64,000 nt of DNA from Nostoc sp. NMS9 (lineage in GTDB: Bacteria; Cyanobacteriota; Cyanobacteriia; Cyanobacteriales; Nostocaceae). Of this stretch, positions 58,461-64,000 are shown piece after piece. Within the stretch, counting starts at the first letter, position 1; the number at the start of each line of letters is the position of its first letter. The DNA is taken from positions 186,001 to 250,000 of the forward strand of contig NZ_JABXKL010000019.1 of NCBI RefSeq assembly GCF_017114995.1, read 5' to 3'. The notes under the pieces are model-generated. The model saw only the letters and a list, made by a program, of their open reading frames with translations. It did not search any database and was not told where the DNA came from. A program made the translations under genes and the position numbers.

Positions 58461-59256
58461 CAGCGATCTCACAAAATAATCGTCAAAGAGTAGACTATAT
58501 CCCCGACTTCTGAAAAGAAATTGGGGATATCATGTTGACCGAAAACGAAAAGGATACAAGCCCCTAAATTTATTTATGGGTGTCTTTAATTTTGAATTTT
58601 GAATTTTGAATTCGGAGCGTACCCCTTTGGGGAAGCAAGCTACGCGCAGCGTCTCGTAGAGAAGCGACGTGACGCTCCTTTCAAGGCTTTGTGAATCGCC
58701 ATAGCTCAAATTCTCACGTCATGTAGAAAGTCACGCTATCACTAACGCCGAAAAATTCCCCCAATCATTTCCCGTATCTGCTAAACTTTGGTCTTGCCTT
58801 TTTAGAGTTTTTGTAGTAAAAAATCAACCAAAGCTCAGATCAAATTTTGCTATAACTAGTCAAAATCAATGATGGTAGCAACCAATAACGATCCTAAATC
58901 TTGAAGAACTGTGAATACTTGATGAAAATACAGCCGAACTAATATCTTATCCAGCAAATTACTGTAAGTATAAACATAGGTAATTTAAAATCATCTGTGC
59001 AGTTACTTGCCCTCTAGATCGGAACAATTTCTGAACTTAGACAATCTTAGAAATGGTCATCGTCAGTAAATGCACTCAGTTAAAAGTCACGAACTCGTTT
59101 GAAGTCAAGGTTTGTAGCGCTTAACCGCTATTTTAAAGGTAGGATAACTTGCTACTTAAATGATGTTTAATTTTCCCGAACTGCTTTTGATCCCCATTTC
59201 GATAGAATGACTAGGCAGAACCCTAAAACTAAAAACCGCTTTTGACTGCGACGCTC

Positions 59257-60309
59257 ATGAATCAACTGAACAATGGTTTTACGCTATTTTTAAGTCTGCT
59301 AGTCGAGGCGATGCCTTTTTTGCTTCTTGGGGTTTTATTCTCCAGTTTGCTGCTGTTTTTTGTTGATGAGCGCAAACTAGTAGAAAAAATGCCCAAAAAT
59401 CCGCTGTTGGGTGCTTTAGTTGGCAGCATGATCGGCTTTTTGTTTCCGGTGTGTGAGTGCGGGAATGTACCGGTAGCGCGGCGATTCCTGATTCAAGGAG
59501 TACCCACACCAGTGGCAATTGGTTTTTTGCTAGCAGCACCAACAATTAACCCAGTTGTAATTTGGGCCACTTGGACAGCATTTCGAGATCAGCCAGAAAT
59601 AGTAGTCTTACGAGTCGTATTTTCCCTAACAATTGCCACAATTATCGGGTTTGTTTTCAGTTTTCAAAAGGACTTAAATCCCATAGTCCAACCTGCGATC
59701 GCTCGTTATATGAAGTTTAATCCACCCGCACAGCCTGAAACCAAACGCCGTGGTAAGCGTTACCAAGGACAACAGGAAGAAACAGTACCAAATCTGTTGC
59801 AATCGGGGACTTATATCTTAGGAGGAAAAGCAGGTATACCTCTACGGATAGATCCTAATTTAGTACTGCCTACCTCAGTCTCTACTGCTGATAAACCGCT
59901 GGCAGCTAAACTGCGCCTAGTTGTGGATAATAGCATTCAAGAATTGCGGGAATTGGGCGGAGTAATGGTTTTAGGAAGTGCGATCGCTGCTGCTATTCAA
60001 GTCCTAGCTCCCCGTGAATTAATTCTCAGTTTGGGTGCTGGGCCCATTACCTCAATTGTGGTCATGCTGATATTAGCAGTAATAGTATCAATTTGTTCTA
60101 CAGTCGATTCTTTCTTCGCCCTATCTTTTGCCTCGACCTTTAGCAGCGGTTCATTGTTGGCATTTCTGGTGTTTGGGCCAATGATTGACATCAAAAGTGT
60201 TGGTTTGATGTTATCGATTTTTAAACCCAAGACCATCTTTTACTTATTTGCTTTAGCAGCACAATTGACATTTGTCTTCACTCTTTTCCTGAACTTGCAC
60301 GTCTTTTAA
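59257..60309 (+). CDS. Permease (DUF318/UPF0718, ArsP-like)
   Basis: GFLFPVCECGNVPVARRFLIQGVPTPVAIGFLLAAPTINPVVIWATW; second half ICSTVDSFFALSFASTFSSGSLLAFLVFGPMIDIKSV. Confidence 0.88.
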   Translation: MNQLNNGFTLFLSLLVEAMPFLLLGVLFSSLLLFFVDERKLVEKMPKNPLLGALVGSMIGFLFPVCECGNVPVARRFLIQGVPTPVAIGFLLAAPTINPVVIWATWTAFRDQPEIVVLRVVFSLTIATIIGFVFSFQKDLNPIVQPAIARYMKFNPPAQPETKRRGKRYQGQQEETVPNLLQSGTYILGGKAGIPLRIDPNLVLPTSVSTADKPLAAKLRLVVDNSIQELRELGGVMVLGSAIAAAIQVLAPRELILSLGAGPITSIVVMLILAVIVSICSTVDSFFALSFASTFSSGSLLAFLVFGPMIDIKSVGLMLSIFKPKTIFYLFALAAQLTFVFTLFLNLHVF

Positions 60310-60379
60310 GAAAATATTTGTCATTAGTCATCTGTCCTACCCTGCGGGAAGCCGCTGGCGCGTCTATGTCCTTTGTTTA

Positions 60380-60432
60380 ATGACCAATGACCAATGACCA
60401 ATGACCAATGACCAATGACCAATGACTAATGA
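60380..60432. repeat. Heptamer STRR (aatgacc)n reaching the start codon of the next gene
   Basis: aatgaccaatgaccaatgaccaatgaccaatgaccaatgactaatgac. Confidence 0.95.
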
Positions 60433-61202
60433 CTAACAAAAATCCCAAATCTAAAATCCCAAATCTGTTACTCCCTTGGCTGGATGCTCTAGCAATTACT
60501 GCTTGGGGCATTTTGATGTTGAAATATTGGCTAACTAATAAGTTGAATCTGTTGATTCACCCAAATTACTTTTGGTTAGTGATTGTGACTGGTATCAGCT
60601 TCATCATTATTGGTTTGTTCAAGATGCAGGAACTTTGGCAACGGCGTCGCCGTGATGTGACGCCAAACACCCAGCATATTAGTTTATTTCCCCCCGGTTG
60701 GGGCAGTGCTTTATTGTTGACTACAGCGATTCTAGGTTTTATGATTACACCGCAAGTTTTTGCTAGTGACAAAGCACTCCAAAGGGGGGTGACGACTGAT
60801 CTATTGGGAAGCACACGTGTCAAACCCCAAGCCTTTCGAGCTACTGTTCGTCCAGAGGAGCGATCGCTTGTAGACTGGGTACGCACCGTCAATGTCTATC
60901 CTGAACCAGATACATATACAGGACAAAAAGTCAAGGTGCAGGGATTTGTGATTCACCCGCCCGATATAGGAAAAGAATATTTGTTTTTAGCACGATTTGT
61001 CTTAAGTTGCTGTGCAGCAGATGCTTACCCTGTGGGATTGCCCGTCAAACTACAAAATAATCAAGAGCTTTACTCTGCTGATACATGGCTAGAAGTAGAA
61101 GGACAAATGGTGACAGAAAATTTGGCAGGTAAACGCCAACTTACCATTGCCGCTACCTCTCTCAAAAAGATTCCTCAACCCCAGAATCCTTATAGTTATT
61201 AG
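60429..61202 (+). CDS. TIGR03943-like putative permease subunit (YcgQ-like)
   Basis: Downstream of the DUF318 permease; C-terminal GQKVKVQGFVIHPPDIGKEYLFLARFVLSCCAADAYPVGLPV. Confidence 0.82.
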   Translation: MTNKNPKSKIPNLLLPWLDALAITAWGILMLKYWLTNKLNLLIHPNYFWLVIVTGISFIIIGLFKMQELWQRRRRDVTPNTQHISLFPPGWGSALLLTTAILGFMITPQVFASDKALQRGVTTDLLGSTRVKPQAFRATVRPEERSLVDWVRTVNVYPEPDTYTGQKVKVQGFVIHPPDIGKEYLFLARFVLSCCAADAYPVGLPVKLQNNQELYSADTWLEVEGQMVTENLAGKRQLTIAATSLKKIPQPQNPYSY

Positions 61203-61218
61203 TCATTTGTCATTTGTA

Positions 61219-61268
61219 GATGCCCCATGCCCCATGCCCAATGCCCAATGCCCCATAACCAATGACTA
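61219..61268. repeat. STRR (atgcccc/aatgccc)n reaching the next start codon
   Basis: gatgccccatgccccatgcccaatgcccaatgccccataaccaatgac. Confidence 0.9.
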
Positions 61269-62761
61269 AATCTAAAGCATTTATCCAACCACTGGATCGT
61301 ATAGCGATCGCACTAATGCTACTGCTGAGTGTGCTGATTGGGTTAATCATCTTGCAAGGTGATGTGGTAACTGCTCGTGTCCGGGAATTTACTTGGCAAA
61401 ATCAACAAATTGGGGCAGAAGATAATTCCTTCACCCTCACCTTCAGCCGCCCAATGGAAGTAAAAAGCGTCGAGGATAACTTGAAAATCGAGCCACCCCT
61501 AGCAGGTAAATTCAGTTGGGCAGGGCGGCGGATGGTTTATACACTGGTGACACCAGCACCTTATGGCACAAATTATAAAGTGCAGTTACAAGGAGCTAAA
61601 GATAAATTTGCGGAGCAAGAGGGCAAAAATCGGCTGATACAGCCCTTTACAGGTAGCTTCCGTACACGCGATCGGGTCATCCTTTATATCGGAACCGATC
61701 GAGAAGAACAGGGACGGCTAGTTCTTTACAACTTAACCCAAGAGCAAAAAAGGGTACTTACCCCCAAAGACCTAATAGTAATTGACTTTGAGTCATTTCC
61801 TAATGGAGAGAAAATTTTATTTTCTGCTCGCGCTGCAAACAATCAAGACTTACTTTCAGCCCAACTGTATACAGTGACAACAGGCGTTTCTGCTAAATCT
61901 GGACAGAAAGCAGAACCAGAAGGCAAAGTTGACCTGACTTTAGATAGTAAAGATTATCAAAACCTGAAATTTGACTTATCACCTGATGGGCAAACTATTG
62001 TCATCCAGCGGGGAAATAAAACTAATCCTGGTGACTTTGGACTATGGTTTATGCCAGCAACCAGTGATGCTTCAGCAGAAAAACCCACCCCCAAACGTCT
62101 AAAAAGCCAGCCGGGAGGAGACTTTATGGTGACACCAGATAGTAAAGCCGTAGCAGTTGCTCAAGGACAGGGAGCAGCGATTTTACCACTGCAAGGTGAT
62201 GCCAGTAAACCTTTGGATTTTCTACCGCAGTTTGGTTTGGTACAAGCTTTCTCCAAAGATGGCTCTCAAGCAGCGATGGTAAAGTTTAATACAGATTACA
62301 CGCGGGATTTATTTTTGGTGACAAACCAAGGTGTGCAGAAACAACTATTAAAAACAACAGGTTCAATTCTCAGTTGCCAATTTGACATCGCCTCACCCAC
62401 GCTCTACTGCTTGCTAACACAGCTAGTATCCAAAGAACAATACATAGAACAGCCATATGTGGTGGCAATTGATCTGAAAACTGGGCAACAGAAACCACTG
62501 TTAGTGTTGCCTCCCGCTCAACGGAATGTGCAAATGAGTTTATCTGCCGACGGTTTGGGCTTGTTATTTGACCAAGTAGTACCGCAGACAAACACGACAG
62601 CATCATTACCCACAAACACTTTGAAAACTGATGATGGAGATGTTATTGCTACCAGTAGCCTGTGGTTAATGCCTCTGTTGCCCATCGCTGATGCTGCGAC
62701 TGTTGAAATTAGACCAGAACAACTCCCCTTAGCCGGATTTCATCCCCGATGGCTACCTTGA
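61262..62761 (+). CDS. Ig-like (SbsA/Big_5-type) domain protein with beta-propeller-like C-terminal part
   Basis: NQQIGAEDNSFTLTFSRPMEVKSVEDNLKIEPPLAGKFSWAGRRMVYTLVTPAPYGTNYKVQL. Confidence 0.7.
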   Translation: MTKSKAFIQPLDRIAIALMLLLSVLIGLIILQGDVVTARVREFTWQNQQIGAEDNSFTLTFSRPMEVKSVEDNLKIEPPLAGKFSWAGRRMVYTLVTPAPYGTNYKVQLQGAKDKFAEQEGKNRLIQPFTGSFRTRDRVILYIGTDREEQGRLVLYNLTQEQKRVLTPKDLIVIDFESFPNGEKILFSARAANNQDLLSAQLYTVTTGVSAKSGQKAEPEGKVDLTLDSKDYQNLKFDLSPDGQTIVIQRGNKTNPGDFGLWFMPATSDASAEKPTPKRLKSQPGGDFMVTPDSKAVAVAQGQGAAILPLQGDASKPLDFLPQFGLVQAFSKDGSQAAMVKFNTDYTRDLFLVTNQGVQKQLLKTTGSILSCQFDIASPTLYCLLTQLVSKEQYIEQPYVVAIDLKTGQQKPLLVLPPAQRNVQMSLSADGLGLLFDQVVPQTNTTASLPTNTLKTDDGDVIATSSLWLMPLLPIADAATVEIRPEQLPLAGFHPRWLP

Positions 62762-62869
62762 GCGAATAATTCGTAAGTCGTAATGACGCTCGTGACGCTC
62801 GATGACTCGCTAACGTAATTCGTAATTCTGAGTAGCGATTGCCTGAACGGGAGTATAACCTAGTGTGAC

Positions 62870-63045
62870 TTGAAAGCCAGCCTATAACAAGCTTTTAGAT
62901 ATTGTCTCGTTCCCAGTCGGAGACTGGGAATGCCGTCCTATAGGCCTCCGCCTCCCTTGCTGGCGGCTCTGCCGCCAGGAGCAGCATTTCCAGCAAGAGG
63001 CTGGAAACGAGGTTTTAAAAGAGTTTCAGCTTAAGTTGACACCAA
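62870..63045. mobile_element. MITE-like repeat, uninterrupted copy
   Basis: gtgtgacttgaaagcc..aacaagcttttagatattgtctcgttcccagtcggagactggg..ctggaaacgaggttttaaaagagtttcagcttaagttgacaccaa matches both flanks of the IS4 insertion at 11.7-12.9 kb. Confidence 0.85.
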
Positions 63046-63139
63046 TGGGCATTGCCGTGCCCCTACTGCCATATATTTTTTGGCGAGAAAAAGAGGCGAG
63101 ACTAGCTGTTTATCGCTGTCCAAACACCGGTTATCTGAT

Positions 63140-63575
63140 CTTGTGTGTAGTTGGGCAAATAGTGAGACAATCCGTTTTTAGCTATTTGAGCGATCGCATT
63201 TATAAAGCGATCGCAATCTTCTAATGTATTATATACAGCAAGGCTGGCTCGGATAATACTAGGAATGTTACGTCTAATTCCTCTATCTACTTCCTGAGCA
63301 ATCTCACAGTCTTGCTCGTCTAAAACATTCTTGAGTTTGCGAATGTATTCATAAGTGCAGAAAGCCCCAGCCCGAACGCCAATGCCGTATTCTTATGCCA
63401 AAATTTCTGCTACTAAGCATCCGTCAAATCCATCAATATCAAAGGGAATAACATGGGCTAAATTATCTCCGGGAATATGTATTTTGACACCAGGAATCAG
63501 CCCAAGCCGTGTATATGTAAATTCAACTAGAGAGTGTTCATACTGAGCAATGCGATCGCTTAGGATTAGAGAATT
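63140..63575 (-). pseudogene. C-terminal fragment of a class V aminotransferase/cysteine-desulfurase-like gene with in-frame stop
   Basis: Minus strand: SDRIAQYEHSLVEFTYTRLGLIPGVKIHIPGDNLAHVIPFDIDGFDGCLVAEILA*EYGIGVRAGAFCTYEYIRKLKNVLDEQDCEIAQEVDRGIRRNIPSIIRASLAVYNTLEDCDRFINAI. Confidence 0.75.
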
Positions 63576-64000
63576 ATCATTGAAGAGTAAATATTTGTAC
63601 GGATGTCTATATTTAAGTACTCAATAAGGCATTACAAAATGTATTTCAGGAGACAATCATAATTTATCTCTTAAGACAGATGCGATTATAAAAAATAAAG
63701 TATAAGGTTAGGCAGTTTTTTCATCTAAAAAAACTTCATCAGCCAGCCAATACAGTTTAATTTTTAACGTATCGGGTTTCTCCTCTCTCTCGCCTATCCT
63801 CAAAGGCGGCCAGAGTTCCCCTTCTACCTCTTCTTGACGGGGCAGAGCATCATAGTGTTATAACGGCATCAGTCTAGATACAAAATGGGGAACATCAATT
63901 GATGATTAATTGCTGGTGCTTGGAGAGAGTTAAACTTAGCTTCTAGAGCAAACCCTGATTAGACACAGTTTATAAGCAATGCTAATGCCAGCACTGCTGA

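Noticed and set aside
1-64000. tRNA or rRNA genes
   Set aside because: No convincing T-loop (GGTTCRANYCC) with cloverleaf, and no rRNA signature recognised by eye; a tRNAscan-SE run would decide.

Overview
This 64 kb window is chromosomal DNA from a filamentous, Nostoc/Anabaena-type cyanobacterium. The support is abundant HIP1 (GCGATCGC) sites, heptameric STRR tandem repeats, an HLIP, menB/menD, PspA/VIPP1 paralogues and a CcbP-like protein. Housekeeping genes include rlmN, uvrC, trx, dciA-like, menB, menD, folB, thiS, thiE, dus and ald. Accessory genes are interspersed with these. The most interesting accessory loci are: (1) a 1187-aa protein with a seven-blade WD40 propeller interrupted by inserts, then a Ras/Roc-like GTPase, a Zn-ribbon and a TIR domain (44172-47735, -); (2) a Trypco1-like gene overlapping a trypsin/nSTAND-NTPase/14xWD40 giant gene (33918-38475, -); (3) an XRE regulator plus PIN-domain fusion pair, divergent from a 2-TM protein across an intergenic region full of CCTAAAAA..TTAGG operator-like motifs, in a small island between menD and menB; (4) a TetR protein with a C-terminal tyrosine-recombinase-like domain, divergent from a desaturase, with two matching palindromes between them; (5) an IS4-type element with a large internal deletion, inverted repeats and a 10-bp target duplication, nested inside a ~190-bp MITE-like repeat that has an uninterrupted second copy at 62.9 kb; (6) heptamer repeats that supply start codons and nested micro-uORFs for three genes, and repeat-derived insertions inside at least four CDSs. 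Several gene remnants (MIF tautomerase, PIN toxin, class V aminotransferase, DUF4351 tails) and one orphan CRISPR-like repeat are also present. No tRNA, rRNA or true CRISPR array was recognised. All family calls come from reading motifs; no searches were run.
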